Position numbers and translations under genes: made by a program. The notes under the pieces are model-generated. The model was not told the DNA's origin. It searched no databases and saw only the letters and a program-made list of their open reading frames with translations. A DNA stretch of 64,000 nucleotides from Planoprotostelium fungivorum (lineage: Eukaryota; Evosea; Variosea; Cavosteliida; Cavosteliaceae), in assembly GCA_003024175.1 (NCBI GenBank), contig MDYQ01000038.1:1-64000 (forward strand). Reading direction: 5' to 3'. Shown one piece after another: positions 45,532-60,465 of the stretch (position 1 is the stretch's first letter; every line of letters starts with the position of its first letter).

Positions 45532-46628
45532 CTATTGCAAGATGTAGTAGTGAACTGTGGCCCTGACGTCCTCCGGTCCAGGATCTTCTGGAAACATGGC
45601 TTTCATGCGCATCGATCGCTCTAGGTTGCATTCGAATGAAAACTCTTCTCTCGCCACAGTGAAAAAGTTTAAATCTTCTTTCGTGAAATTGGGACGGTGA
45701 TGAGAGAAGGCCACGAGGACCTGGCCGGCGTGAGCGCGGGAAAACGAATTGAGACGACTCACTTTGCCTCCCGGCTTCAGACAAGTCTTGCAGGTTCGAA
45801 GCATGTCTCTGTGTGACAAGTGATTGAAGATGAGATCCTGTATTGGATTTTAATGTCGATCTACAACGATGTAGATGGACTCACCGAGAGTATGATGCGA
45901 TCGAACTGTCCTCCGGATGATTCGATCAATTTTTCCGGCTCTTTACCCCACATGTGGCCCATCACTTTGACGTGGGAAACTGTCCCACAGTTGCTCCTGA
46001 CATTCTCCTTGATGTTGTCCAGTAGCACGTCCTCTGGATAGTCGGTAATGAGGACCTTTTTGATATGTCATTCTCGATTAGGTGCAGGTGATGATGACAT
46101 GATGATGCGATCGAGAGTGATGGCGAGAGAAGAGGGACAGTTGAGAGGGAGGAGTTGAGGTGGTGGGTCCATCTGATAGATCGATGGAAAGATAATTATG
46201 GTGAGACGACTGGTATCTGATGACTCACGCGAGAAGCTCCGTTCAACGCAGCCATGATAGAAGGCAGACCCGATCCAGCACCCAATTCTGAAAGGTCATA
46301 AACGATCACCATCATCAACTCGCGACAATCTCACCCAGGAAACTTGTCAATGTCAACGATTGCAACATGGATGCATCTCATTTCACCTCAGATCTTTACA
46401 TCTCTCCGCGGAATCGAGGTGATCGGCTAGAAATCGTGCGGCATTCCAGAGACAATGAGCCCACAGAGAGTGTTGTGCCACCAGATTCAACTCGATGTTC
46501 TTTCCATTTCCCCTCACAAATGTGGCGTGGCCGGGCTGGTGTTCTTTGAAATAACCTTCTGGTTCTTCGAAGAAGCCTTCAAATTCATCCTCTGATGATT
46601 CTCCTTCCTTCCGCTTGTCATCAGCCAT
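45532..46628 (-). CDS. EFM7/METTL21-type seven-beta-strand protein methyltransferase
   Basis: The N-terminus MADDKRKEGESSEDEFEGFF with EEPEGYFK is typical of the yeast EFM7/Nnt1 group (an acidic start ending in EEPE-x-F). ELNLVAQHSLWAHCLWNAAR followed by FLADHL precedes motif I, LGAGSGLPSIMAALNGA, in which the first Gly lies at an exon start. VLITDYPEDVLLDNIKENVR is post I and the acidic loop. FDRIILSDLIFNHLSHRDML is the DxxY-like motif IV region of this class, and TCLKPGGKVSRLNSFSRAHA is the late strand. The end is VRATVHYYILQ. Members methylate the N-terminus and Lys3 of translation factor eEF1A; that substrate is inferred. Five or so introns, one with TCTACAACGATGTAGA. Confidence 0.82.
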
Positions 46629-46973
46629 GGTGATCTTTGAGATAAAAATCAGATTTGGGCTCATTGTTTGTATGAGTGATCTACAACGTGTCCACACAGG
46701 CCAGATGTACATCTCCACACCAACATGTTGTAGCAGGCGAGCCCTCTGAGCTGAGATGCCTATCCATTCAGGCAATCATGGGAGTTCAGGGTTGTCGCAG
46801 CGCCGGCTGTAGAATCAAGCGCGTGTTGAATTTGAAAGAAACAGAAACAAACAGAAACAGAAACACCGAGTTCGTGTCGTTCTCTCTTTTTTATGGAGTT
46901 TGTGTTTCTAACTTCCGGAAAGAATTCTCGCAGGGACCAATTTCAGAATTGAGTAAACCAAAACAAAACAAAG

Positions 46974-48130
46974 ATGACACGAACAGTTAACATCACGAGC
47001 GGACTCTCCCTCCTCGTCTGCACGGCATTCTTGGCCGTCGCGATCTTACCCCCAATCAAACGATTGTGAGGACACCACGGTGACGCCGACTAGATTGACA
47101 CCATCTCAGGATCCGCTGCTTCTCTGAGATCACAACTAAACAATTTGTTTATGCCTGCCGCTTCAACTCATGCAGAGGAAGGCGCGATTTCTACATTGGG
47201 CTCTGTGATCTCGACCTCTCAGAGGGGCAACGCAAAACGCGCATGAGAGCTGCCGCCGAGGCAGGCCACCAACAGGCCACGGCATGGTTAGAGGATGAAG
47301 AACGTCAGGAGATCACGGCCGATGTGGAGCGATCTCAACTCATGAAATCCGCCACCTCCTGCCTCTACGCGAGGAGGATTCTCCTCGGTCAGAACGAGTT
47401 CACACAAGCGAGTGAAGGCCGGCTACCGTTTTACCAACGCACGAACGAACCAGCCGTCGACGTCGACAGAGCAGAGCTCTACCTACGAGGAGCATTAGAA
47501 GAGGCTGGAGACAACCTGGGACTGGTCCTTCACGAGCTGGGAAGATGCTCCGTCGAGCGAGGTATGGCCCCTGAGAACTACCGAGAGCAACAAGTACTAC
47601 CGGATAGAAGAGAACTTGTCGCGGAGGCTGGCATCCGGGCCGTCGAACACTTCACCGCCGCCATAGAGCACGGCTACTACGAGTCGTGCGCTCATCTGGG
47701 GGCCATCTTTCTCTTGGGCAAGATGGAGCAGCCGATAGACGTGCACAGAGCTCTACGATGCCTCCGCCAGGGAGAGAAAGAAGAAGTATACATGTGCAAA
47801 CTGCTGTTGAACTACTGTCCCACGGTGGGAGTGGGGGCACCGAAAGATACACAGCACTTTGAGAATTGGTTGGCGGCCGCAGGGCCGATGCTGTCGAACG
47901 TATTCTCTGATGGGGTCGAATGCTTGGTCGATCACGAGAACAAAATTGAAAGACTGGAGAATTCGATTCAATATTGGTGTACCTACGCTGTGATATCGCA
48001 CCCGCCTTCACCACTCCCTACCGTGGGGCTGAGGGGTCTTTCCATCACCACAAATACCCTCCAATGCCTTCTGCTGTCCGAAATCAGAACACTCTTCACC
48101 AATTTAGAACGAAAAATTATCCGTAGCTGA
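46974..48130 (+). CDS. Membrane-anchored Sel1/TPR-like repeat protein
   Basis: The start MTRTVNITSGLSLLVCTAFL and AVAILPPIKRL form an N-terminal signal anchor. After one intron (about 47068-47110) comes IRCFSEITTKQFVYACRFNS and a helical-repeat region with AAAEAGHQQATAWLEDEE, DRAELYLRGALEEAGDNLGL and AVEHFTAAIEHGYYESCAHL followed by GAIFLLG. The A-x-x-G-x-x-x-A and AIxxGxxxxxxxLG patterns are those of Sel1-like repeats, which act as scaffolds in ER and signalling complexes. The C-terminal part, SIQYWCTYAVISHPPSPL, has no recognised fold. The start at 46974 was chosen because it gives the anchor and joins the long ORF in frame. Confidence 0.68.
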
Positions 48131-48381
48131 GAAGATGAGCCTGATCAACTTCTCTTTCCACACCTTGGGCTCCCACCTTCTATATTTCTTCCTGGAAGAT
48201 GCAACAGGTGTAGCAGTCGTCTTTGGAGAGTGCACAAATGGATGGATGTGCTCTCATGGCGAGGAGATTGGTTCGGATATTTCTTCTTTGAAAAGAAAAA
48301 TCTCCGTTCCGACATAAATATCCGCAGTGACTTCTCAAGCCCCATCAGCACACATCATCCAGACTCACAAAGACAACACAC

Positions 48382-48591
48382 ATGTCTCTCTTCGCTACCA
48401 CCCAAATCCTCACCCAACAACAGAAGGATAGAACAGAGACGGCGAATGCAGGTAGAGAGAGAGTATCTCTCGATAGACAGAGAGGTCCCGTCATGCAGAA
48501 GAGCCGCTCTAAGGCCAGACCAGCAGCCAACCCATTCGCTACCACTCAAACGGCAGCACCTGTTGGAGAGGACAATATGATACAATTCTGA
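48382..48591 (+). CDS. Very small basic protein with two ATTQ motifs
   Basis: A 69-residue intronless ORF: MSLFATTQILTQQQKDRTET at the start and ARPAANPFATTQTAAPVGED near the end, finishing NMIQF. The FATTQ motif occurs once near each end. No signal or membrane segment; mostly polar and probably disordered. Its position between two gene ends, an ATG in a reasonable context (CACACATGTCT) and stop-free length suggest a real micro-gene. No function is proposed. Confidence 0.45.
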   Translation: MSLFATTQILTQQQKDRTETANAGRERVSLDRQRGPVMQKSRSKARPAANPFATTQTAAPVGEDNMIQF

Positions 48592-48826
48592 GGCGATTAC
48601 GTTTCACCGTATGACGATCAGGTTATGCATCCAAACACCAACCCATGAGAAGAACATCGGGGCTTTCATGTATGTATAAAGAATCTGCCCTACCCATCCA
48701 TTTTCTCCTCTTGTCACGTCCTCTTTCTCACTCAATACGACACCCTCTCGCACCAACTCTTCCATTTCTTCATCCATCATCCCATACAAACACAAATCAT
48801 TTCCTCCATCTCCATCACCATCTTCT

Positions 48827-51963
<3,137 letters not shown>

Positions 51964-52116
51964 TCACCTGTTGCTTCAGAATTTTCTGAACATTTTCGAG
52001 ATGAACAATAAAAGGAAACTATCGCTTTTATTCATGAGGATGTAAAGAGCCCATTCATTCGATTGAAACGAGTTTCATTTGGATGAAGCCTGCCTGATAG
52101 ACGACAAACCTGCGCC

Positions 52117-54804
52117 ATGATCACGTCCCTAGAGCAGTTCAAAGAGGAACGTGCTTCCCTAGTCAAGAAAGAGAGAGAAGAGAGATTCGACTCTCAGGCG
52201 TATCGAGATGCATCGCAATCGGCTCTCCTCGCGGACGATGTCTTTAAAAGGAAGAGAGAGAAGGAGAAGAGGGAGGTGTGGGCTGATGATGGCGTCACGA
52301 CACCTCAGCTGAGTGAGGCGACACAATGGAGCATAGGGTGGATGCCTGGCACTCACTACCACTCCGCCAGAGAACAGATTCTGGAGTCTGATGTCTTTCG
52401 GATGATGAAGGACCTACCCAAGGGATGTCTACTCCATCTGCATTTCGATGGCTCAGTCCCCACCCACCGTCTATTGACATGGACCTTCGAAGAGCCTCTC
52501 TTCTGTATCAAATCTTCCAAACCCTTGTTGACACTGCAGGATCTGATGGACGCACCATTAGACATTTCGATCAGTGTCGCTGTCATTCCAATAGCACAGG
52601 TGACACAGTCACTCACCCTTCACTGTCTCACGATCGTTGTCTTCAGGTCGAACGATTGAGAGAGAGTCTCAAAGATCCTGCGAAACTGAAAGAACACCTT
52701 CCTTGGAGTTCATCTTACGTCTGTGACTCTTGGTGTCCTTTAGACATTGCATCGTCTCACATGCCCGCCGAGCTGTCGAAACTGGCCGTGGAGAAATTAT
52801 ACATGGCCTCCGAAGAGAGGTCTGAGGTGTGCATCACACTTTCGAGATCGTGGAGTTGATCTTACGTCAGGTCGTGCATCACCCTCATTATCCCATGATG
52901 TGTTGGATCTATTCCGTAGTCACTCTCTCTCCTCACGACGTTCACATTCGTTGTCTCACCCCCAATGCTATCTGGAAGAGGTGTGTTCCGCCCAAATCGA
53001 TCGCGTGACGCTTGAGACAGGTTCCAGCTCTGCTTCGGTGTCTTACGAGGTATGACTTATCACGGTCCCTTCTTGAAGAGATACATCAAAGAGAACTTGA
53101 GCTATGCTGCCAGCGAGCACATTTACTACCAAGAATTTCGAGTCAACTTCCTCTTACCCACGATGACAGACGAGAGAGGTGAAGTCGATTGATGTCAACG
53201 AAAGATCGATTTTCATTTTATTCAATTTTATTTCTACAGGTGAAAACAGTGTGAGTCACGATGATTGGATGGACATCTTCCAACAAGTTTTAGACGAGAC
53301 ACCCAGAACAAAGATGTGAGTCCTTCTCCTCTCATGAGATACTGACTGGAATCATCCAGTTTCTGGGGCTACAAGATCATCTTCTGCACCATCCGATCCA
53401 TCGATCGCGACATGATGAGATCATCCATGGACGAATGCATCCGTCTGAAACTCAAATATCCGAATCTAATCTGCGGCTTCGACATGGTTGGACAGGAAGA
53501 CAAGGGGCACCCCCTCTCTTACTTTGAAGAAGAGCTGTGGCAGTTCAAACGGAAACAGATCGAATCCAAAGTCGAGGTATATGACAATCTACAACGTTGT
53601 AGATTGACGATATCAGATCCCCTTCGTCTTTCACGCCGGAGAAACCCTCGACGACNCTCTGCTTTGGTGTCTTACGAGGTATGACTTATCACGGTCCCTT
53701 CTTGAAGAGATACATCAAAGAGAACTTGAGCTATGCTGCCAGCGAGCACATTTACTACCAAGAATTTCGAGTCAACTTCCTCTTACCCACGATGACCGAT
53801 GAGAGAGGTGAAATCGTTTGACGTCGAAGAAAGATCGATTTTCATTTTATTCAATTTTATTTCTACAGGTGAAAACAGTGTGAGTCACGATGATTGGATG
53901 GACATCTTCCAACAAGTTTTAGACGAGACACCCAGAACAAAGATGTGAGTCCTTCTCCTCTCATGAGATACTGACTGGAATCATCCAGTTTCTGGGGCTA
54001 CAAGATCATCTTCTGCACCATCCGATCCATCGATCGCGACATGATGAGATCATCCATGGACGAATGCATCCGTCTGAAACTCAAATATCCGAATCTAATC
54101 TGCGGCTTCGACATGGTTGGACAGGAAGACAAGGGGCACCCCCTCTCTTACTTTGAAGAAGAGCTGTGGCAGTTCAAACGGAAACAGATCGAATCCAAAG
54201 TCGAGGTATATGACAATCTACAACGTTGTAGATTGACGATATCAGATCCCCTTCGTCTTTCACGCCGGAGAAACCCTCGACGACGGCGGTCCGGTATGTC
54301 CGTCTACAACCAGCCGATTCTGACATCCAACAGGTGGACCACAACCTCTATGACGCCATCGCCTGGGGCACAAAGAGGATCGGCCACGGCTTCTCCCTCT
54401 ATCGCCACCCACACCTCATGCGAACTTGTCATCAGAGGAACATCGCCGTCGAATGTTGCCCGATATCGAACGAGCTGCTGAGACTCACGTCCTCTATATT
54501 GACCCATCCTCTATCGTCGTTGCTGGCCAACGACGTACCCCTGTGTCTAAATTCAGACGATCCATCCATATTCACGAACGTCGGGCTCAGTTTCGATTAC
54601 TTTCAGGTGAGAGATGAGCACACGTCCACGAGTTAAGAGGTGCAGCTGTTGATCGCGAGCGAATCGACGTCTCTGATTGGAGCGGGGGAGCTCGGGAGGA
54701 GGAGTATAGAGTACAGTCTGATGGACGATGCCGAGAAAGAGGTCGCCAGGGGATATTACGAAGAGCTGTGGGAGGAATACTGCAGAAGAGTGTGCGACGA
54801 ATAG
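52117..54804 (+). CDS. Adenosine deaminase-related growth factor (ADGF/ADA2-like) deaminase, crossing an assembly seam
   Basis: The enzyme converts adenosine to inosine with a zinc ion. Motifs seen in order: LLHLHFDGSVPTHRLLTWTF (first zinc HxH), GVLRGMTYHGPFLKRYIKEN, NLICGFDMVGQEDKGHPLSY, IPFVFHAGETLDDG (catalytic Glu, third His), AIAWGTKRIGHGFSLYRHP, IAVECCPISNELLRLTSSIL and VPLCLNSDDPSIFTN (zinc Asp). The end is EELWEEYCRRVCDE with TAG at 54802. About ten introns. The middle, from the GVLRGMTYHG exon to HAGETLDD, is present twice (53028-53655 and 53657-54284) around an N; collapsing the two restores one ordinary gene. The start MITSLEQFKEERASLVKKER lacks the signal peptide usual in secreted ADGF/ADA2, so this copy may be cytosolic or have an unseen upstream exon. 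Confidence 0.9.
53028..54284 (+). repeat. 628-bp direct near-identical duplication around a single N (probable assembly artefact)
   Basis: Bases 53028-53655 and 53657-54284 align without gaps at a constant offset of 629, separated only by the N at 53656. They differ at a handful of positions, mostly clustered at about 53170-53205 versus 53800-53835 around an intron start. The duplicated block covers several coding exons of ADGF, including the zinc and substrate-site region. Two contigs representing alleles, joined end to end by a placeholder N, explain this better than a biological duplication. Confidence 0.85.
53588..53603. repeat. Intronic palindrome in ADGF (also at 54217-54232 in the duplicated block)
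   Basis: Perfect copy in the intron starting GTATATGACAA, followed by TTGAC and acceptor ATATCAG. The second occurrence is the assembly duplicate, not an independent insertion. Confidence 0.9.
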
Positions 54805-55742
54805 ATGATGTGGTCCATGTGTATGTGAATGGAGGACGAGAGAGAAACTTTTTACATCAAGAACAGTGAGAGTCGATGTGCCGTTCGATCATCGCCGAAT
54901 CACCATTCTAAGAGAAGTTCCAGACTGGCTCTCTCATCGTGACCGACTCCATCTGGAGGATCACCGTGGATGCCAGCAAGTCGTTGCATCTTGAGAGTTT
55001 GATTTACAAACCCAATCAGACGGGTTTACATTTTCGTCTTCCATGTTCGTCAGTGGAATCGCTGCAAACATCACGTCTTCACTTCGTCTTCTCTTCTGCT
55101 CGTGTCGGTGTGATCAGTCTGACATAGTTCCATTGTAGATTGCGGCTTCAAAATTCAAAAACGGTTAGAAAGGAGGGAAAGCCGCCGGGCATCTCACAGA
55201 TTTTCCAATGGTATACCAGCGGTATCTCTATATATAAGGGAGGATCGTCTGAGCTGGTCGAATTGAGAACTCGAATCTCTCTTTATAATGCATTATGAAA
55301 CCTCGGAATGGCTTCCTCTGATGCTGCCCTTCTGGATATTGATTCTCTATCAATACTAGACCTCTGGATCTTTGCAACTCACTCGCCATTTCTCTCCGCA
55401 ATGCCGCCCTGAGGCAACCACTTCACACAATGATCTTTGTACTCAAAGCCACCATTGATCTGAAAGTTCACATTGATCCGATCTCTCGATCTGGCCGCAC
55501 AGGTGCCCCACACATCCGGACGCATTTACACTCCCTTTTGCACTCTTTCAAATACCTTGAACCGAAGGACATCACCTCCTGCACCTCATTCCTCTCATCT
55601 TACCGAGTGAGTCCAGATCCACCTCTACTACTCATTTAACTCTCGCCAGGGCAGACAGAACCGTTTTTTACTGAAGGATAATAATTCAATATGTTTTGAT
55701 CACATTTGTTTTGGTGGCTGACATTGGCGGGCACTACACCAC
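54805..55742. other. Mostly unresolved intergenic stretch with weak small ORFs
   Basis: A frame at about 54915-55125 reads TGSLIVTDSIWRITVDASKS and HLESLIYKPNQTGLHF, protein-like but without an ATG or clear splice sites. After a TATA-like element at 55229, ORFs starting MASSDAALLDIDSLSILDLW (55308-55412) and MIFVLKATIDLKVHIDPISR (55430-55639) could be parts of one short gene. None has a recognised family. The last 30 bases before the tRNA match the other tRNA-Asp locus. Confidence 0.35.
55229..55237 (+). promoter_or_regulatory. TATA-box candidate
   Basis: TATATATAAGGG, the best TATA match in its surroundings, lies about 80 bp before the ATG at 55308. If the small ORFs downstream are real, this is their core promoter; otherwise it is a chance AT-rich site. 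Confidence 0.4.
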
Positions 55743-56200
55743 TCCTCGATAGTATAGTGGTGAGTATACAAGCCTGTCAAGCTACGTACAGATCGCTTGG
55801 GACCCGGGTTCAATTCCCGGTCGGGGAGCTCTTTTGTCATTCAAGACCTTGAAGACCTTGTGGTAGTCTCCCTATTTTACACGTTTTCTCCACGAATTGT
55901 GATATTTTAGTCGATTCTGAGAGAAAGATCGCTAAAATACACATAAAAGCAGTGGAATGTTGAAACAACGATGTGAAACGAACGGAAATAGCGCTAAGAA
56001 GTATAATGTAAATAAAGCATAAAAGATGACTTTAAATAGATGATTTACTGTTCTTTTCTCACTCGACGCTCATCAGTGATCATCGTGAGTGATGCGATGT
56101 CGAAAATGTCGAGATCCGTGTTCGACGAGTGAATGAACGATATTACGAAAAAACAAATTTCTCATTGTAGACTTGCCAAGATAGGATAAGAATACGACTG
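55720..56200 (+). repeat. Inverted duplicate of the tRNA-Asp locus, right copy
   Basis: Counterpart of the block at about 3400-3900, in the opposite orientation. The same landmarks occur in the same order: GCACTACACCACTCCTCG, the tRNA, CTTTTGTCAT, CTCCACGAATTGTGAT, AATAGCGCTAAGAAGTATAA, AATAAAG and GAGTGATGCGATGTCGAAAA. The similarity carries on to the Cys-rich secreted gene at 56592, whose left counterpart is the split relic. Confidence 0.8.
55743..55828 (+). tRNA. tRNA-Asp (GTC) with a 14-nt intron
   Basis: Begins TCCTCGATAGTATAGTGG and ends TTCAATTCCCGGTCGGGGAG. Exon sequence is identical to the copy at 3754-3849; anticodon loop CTGTCA-intron-C. The intron is AGCTACGTACAGAT (14 nt), that is, the 24-nt intron of the other copy without an internal 10-base segment. 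The mature length is 72 nt. Both promoter boxes are intact. Confidence 0.93.
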
Positions 56201-56591
56201 CAGTATTGAGAAGGATCCATCTTATTTTCCAAAGATTCTCCTTTTCAGCACCTTTGACCGAAAGAGGACAGCTACCCCAGACCTTAGAATCATCATTCTA
56301 CGTGACGCGATGCCTTTGTTGTCTCTCAACGGATCGACTTAGGTAGAAACGGCCACCTCCAGATGGAGTCGTAACTTAATTTCTCTTAATCTGCAGATTT
56401 CACACCCCTCCTGCGTACTCCGCTAGACTTTTTTTCCTCCTCGCAGACAATCTGCCCACAATGGTAGATTCGCTCCACAAAGAGGCCCGCGACACGACAA
56501 GTAACGCGAAGCTTCACGGTAAGCTCCACGACAGAGTGAGCCACTCTCATCCCTCATAATCAACTCTCTCGACAAACAGCAAGCAGCAAAC

Positions 56592-56933
56592 ATGAGAGTA
56601 GCCATCGCCGTAGCCGTAGTCGTCTTCTGCCTCGCCTTCTCTGCCGCAGACCTCACTGAGGACTTTCCTCAGCCACCTTACAACTTTGTATCGACCTGGG
56701 TGAACGGCACCATCACCAGCCTGACTTGCCCTGCCGACTGTGGCAACCCCGACACGAAGCACTGCCTGTGGAACGCTGCCATCCAGGACACTTGCTCTGC
56801 AACGTACGCCGAGAAGAGAGTGGAGCACAAGAGACAGACTAGATGCCAGCAGCTTCACTACTGCGGACCCGTCTGCTACTCGGATGGACAGGGAGGCTAC
56901 GCTTGCGGCTGCGTCAGCTGTGGAAAGAAGTAG
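56592..56933 (+). CDS. Small secreted Cys-rich protein, intact copy
   Basis: Intronless 113-residue ORF. Signal peptide MRVAIAVAVVVFCLAFSAAD; mature part begins LTEDFPQPPYNFVSTWVNG with an N-glycosylation site. Ten or so cysteines follow: LTCPADCGNPDTKHCLWNAA, DTCSATYAEKRVEHKRQTRC and QQLHYCGPVCYSDGQGGYAC with GCVSCGKK at the end. The pattern suggests a compact disulphide-bonded extracellular protein, such as a defence or matrix peptide. No named family is recognised. A relic of a second copy lies at 2341-3390. Codon bias is strong, as in other secreted genes of the window. Confidence 0.82.
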   Translation: MRVAIAVAVVVFCLAFSAADLTEDFPQPPYNFVSTWVNGTITSLTCPADCGNPDTKHCLWNAAIQDTCSATYAEKRVEHKRQTRCQQLHYCGPVCYSDGQGGYACGCVSCGKK

Positions 56934-57073
56934 ATCGAGATGATCCTGTACCGTAGAGTCAACAGTATTATAAAAACGATAACGCTATCCCCTGTTGTTC
57001 GCGTCTATATTTCGCTGATAGGATAACGTTATTCCACTTATTTGGCTTGAATTCTTTACATTCTCTCTGTTGT

Positions 57074-60000
57074 TTATTCATCGTTATCAGGATTCGTGGT
57101 GTCCAAGAGACTCTCGTCGAAGGCGGTGGTAGTCTCGTTGTTATCCTCTAAATCCAGCTGTCTCGAATAATCTCGAATGATGTCTGCATCCTCCCTCGTC
57201 AGCCATGCGGGAAGCTTCTCTCTCCACCTGAATAGAATAAATTCATTTTCGTCCCATTTTAAAGTCGGGAGATGATGTCTGAAGAACATGATGATGGTGA
57301 TCGAAGACATGATGATGTGATCGAAGACATGATGATGATATGATACTCACTCTGGTTTGTTTCGTAAGACGATGACTGCCACTAAGACAACGACCGCCAT
57401 GCTGACCAAGACAATGAGAACGACCATGGACACAAAGACAAACTGTCTGTGTCATTCTCCTTCTCCTCTTTCGTCTCACCTTTCTCGCTCCAGATACGCT
57501 ACCACTGCACGGTACTTCCTTTGGTAACAACTTCAAGCTCTTCGGATGATCGTAATCACACTTGGTGTGTCCCACCAGGATGTACCTGAGACGATTAAAT
57601 TTCGACGATCTACAACGGTGTAGATGCTCACCCCTTCGTGACGTTGCGGGCGCCGTTTATGCAGGGATTTTCTTCGATTTTACAATCTTTCACTGGCTCG
57701 CAGACACCCTGGAACGACCGCAGGAAACATTCTTCACTGTCATCGTTGTAGACGGAGAATAAAATGAAATAAAATCGACCCACCACTGGTAATCCTCGTG
57801 ACGGCAGGGACAGGGTGTCCTCTTTGGTGGAGGTACACCTGCTTCCGGAACGAAACAATCAGAATCTGCCTTCTTCCTCTGGATCATGAGTGTCTCTCCG
57901 TTTAGACATTGTTCAGACAAAGTGACAGTGGCATCGTTGTCTCGTGGTGTGAACGGCTCGAAATCATCATCACCACCTGTGTTCGTTGAGAAAAACGGAA
58001 GAAAATTCGAGTTACGTACAGATGCGTCCGTCGTGGACTCTGGCGAAATCTAGGAATACTACAACGCCTTTTCCGTCGCGGGTGCCGTAAACGACGAACG
58101 TTTCAGAAGTGAAGGTGGGTTCAACTTGGACGTTGTCCACCGTGATAGCTCGATCTACAACGGGACAGTCCAATAGCTCGGTCTTTCCCTGATTCAACGT
58201 ATACCTGCCACGAGTCAGTTCGGAATTCCGACACAAAAATTCGGAAACTCGGAATTCCAAATCTCACTTGACGCTGGTTGTGGGAGAGAAAGAGTCGGCT
58301 AGGACGATAACGGAACCGTAGTCTCCAAATTCTCCAAAGAGGGAAGTGTCGCTGATCTTCTTCCAGGTCCACCCGGCATCCCTGGACAAGTACGTACGAG
58401 CGGCACCCGCGGACGTGTCTAAATATTCACCGACATTTCCCGTTCCGAGAACGATTCCGACGGCACTCTCGCGGGTGTGCACGGGGCCGGCTCTGGTTTT
58501 AAGGTTTAGCGGAAGAATCCGGAATATCGGAAGAACTCACCGGTTGAAATTGGCGGCGGAAGATTTTCGTAGGCCGAATAGATTGAGACGGTCTCCTTGT
58601 CTGGCGGGGCTGGGTGCCGGAAGATTCTCCCATGACCCACCCTTATCATAGGTGATCTGCGTGTCGATCTCGTCTGCAGAGTGTCCCAATTGATTGGCCA
58701 TGAAGATACCCTCTAGACCCTTGAATCGGGCGAAATCGGGGCCGTCGCTGTTTTCGATGAGTTTTCATCGAATTTTTGCGATGCGCCGGAAGAATTAGAA
58801 TGCGCCGGAGAAATAGGGGTACGTAGGATGAACGTTCGGTACGTCGGAAGATCGGATAAACTCTCACGCCGTGACTCGGTTCTTCCACATAGACGTAGTG
58901 TACTTGTACCCATCGTCGTCCGACACGTAAAGTGTACCGTACGTCTGATCTTGTCCGTGTACAACTGTCATGAAGACAACCCCTTCGTCCAATTCCGACA
59001 TGATCCAGTAGTTCTATTCTTCCGTCATTTTTCCGAAATTCCGCGGAAATTTCGATGAAATCTCACGTTCTCCTCCAGCTGGGTGGGGTAACGGGTCTGC
59101 TGCCAATTCTCTCCATCATCTCGGCTGATGTACAAGGATAATTTTCCGTTCTTCAGAGTGGCGAGGTAGACCGTCTGTGGCAGAGTCAACAGCTGCCAGC
59201 CATTCTCTGGCACGTTGTAGCCCCAGGTACCACGAAAGAAATCGAGTGTTCGAATCGTCTGGAGTTGGTCTGGATTGGGGCTCTCGGGTTGGTAGCCCCA
59301 TTTGAGCTACAATGGGTAAATATCGTAATCACGTATGTTTTCGGCACGTTGTAGAAGGAGAAATAAAATAGAATAAAAGTCACAGAGATACACATGTTCT
59401 CTATAAAAATAGAGACGTCGACAGAGACATATGATAGAGATGTAGACGTTGTATAGACATAGAAGATGACCCACGTTGTCTTTGTACTCGATGGACCATA
59501 TAGAATGGCTCTCCTTTGAATAAGTAGAAGGTAAACCCCAAGCCCAATCGTGTACGTACTTCCTCTTCTGAGTCCACGTGACGCCGAAGTCTGTGGATAG
59601 GTACAACTGAGATGTGTCAATCTACAACGAGGCAAGATGACGAGGTGGAGGCGTACCGATCGGTAGCGGGAGGTGAGGGTGCTCTCCCAAGTGCTGGCCA
59701 ACAGCCAATCGAAACGGCTGATGGAGGTCATGCGATGGACGAGACGATGATGATGATTGGATGATGATGGATGATTAGATGGACGTGATACGATGAAGAA
59801 TTGATGATGATGTGAACGTGTTGGTGGATGAGATGAGATGGTTTGACTCACGTTGGATGGACTCGGACCTTCTCGAAAGTGGGTGTCGATGCGTAGGTGA
59901 AGGTCTCTCCTCTGTCTCTCGTGGCCCAAAATTTATTTGGAGAATAAAAGTAGACCTGGATGATGAATGAGATCATCTCATTCAGCTTTGATCGAGAGAC

Positions 60001-60465
60001 AGAAATGAGATCGAAATGGTTACCGTCTGATTGTGCAATGACTCAACGACGTTGGTCACACCGGCTCCAGCGTTGTTGAGTTTGTACATGATGTTCGTCC
60101 ATGTCTTTCCATCGTCGGTGCTACGAAAGATCTTTCTGTCTGACGTGTGGGCGAAGACGATCTGAAAATGTCAATCGACTACAAATGAGAAGATGGTCTC
60201 TCACCTTCGTTCCATTCACCCAAAACAAGTTCTGAACTTTACTCGAGAGCTCAGACTGATGGTACTCAGATGCAGTCGAAAGATGTAAAAATGTAAGGGC
60301 TCACCACTACAATATCGACTCTACCGTCTCCACATTTGCTGGTCACAGTAGGGAGGGCTTCTTGAGCGATTGCTATTACCGCCCTGCACGTGTCAATCCC
60401 GTTCATGATTCGATGTCAGGTATAGAGATCACCCACCATAACACGATGATAATGAGGTACTTCAT
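57074..60465 (-). CDS. VPS10-domain sorting receptor (sortilin/Vps10-like)
   Basis: Type I receptor that sorts soluble hydrolases between Golgi and endosomes. The signal peptide MKYLIIIVLWW (continued AVIAIAQ after an intron) is followed by the ten-bladed VPS10 propeller, with Asp-box-like turns: FRSTDDGKTWTNIMYKLNN, LYLSTDFGVTWTQKRKYVHD, LYISRDDGENWQQTRYPTQL, YVSDDDGYKYTTSMWKNRVT and ITYDKGGSWENLPAPSPARQ, then TYLSRDAGWTWKKISDT. The 10CC module reads DCFVPEAGVPPPKRTPCPCR, DDSEECFLRSFQGVCEPVKD and CKIEENPCINGARNVTKGYI. A TM helix VLIVLVSMAVVVVLVAVIVL precedes a cytosolic tail ending FDESLLDTTNPDNDE, an acidic/dileucine-like tail fit for adaptor binding. About twenty introns; several carry the TCTACAACG motif. 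Confidence 0.92.

Noticed and set aside
58151-58166. ATCTACAACGGGAC in the VPS10 gene and ATCTACAACG-like sites in TAT as further intron motifs
   Set aside because: They fall in coding exons (DCPVVDRAITV and GIDLQRFGC) and are partial matches only.
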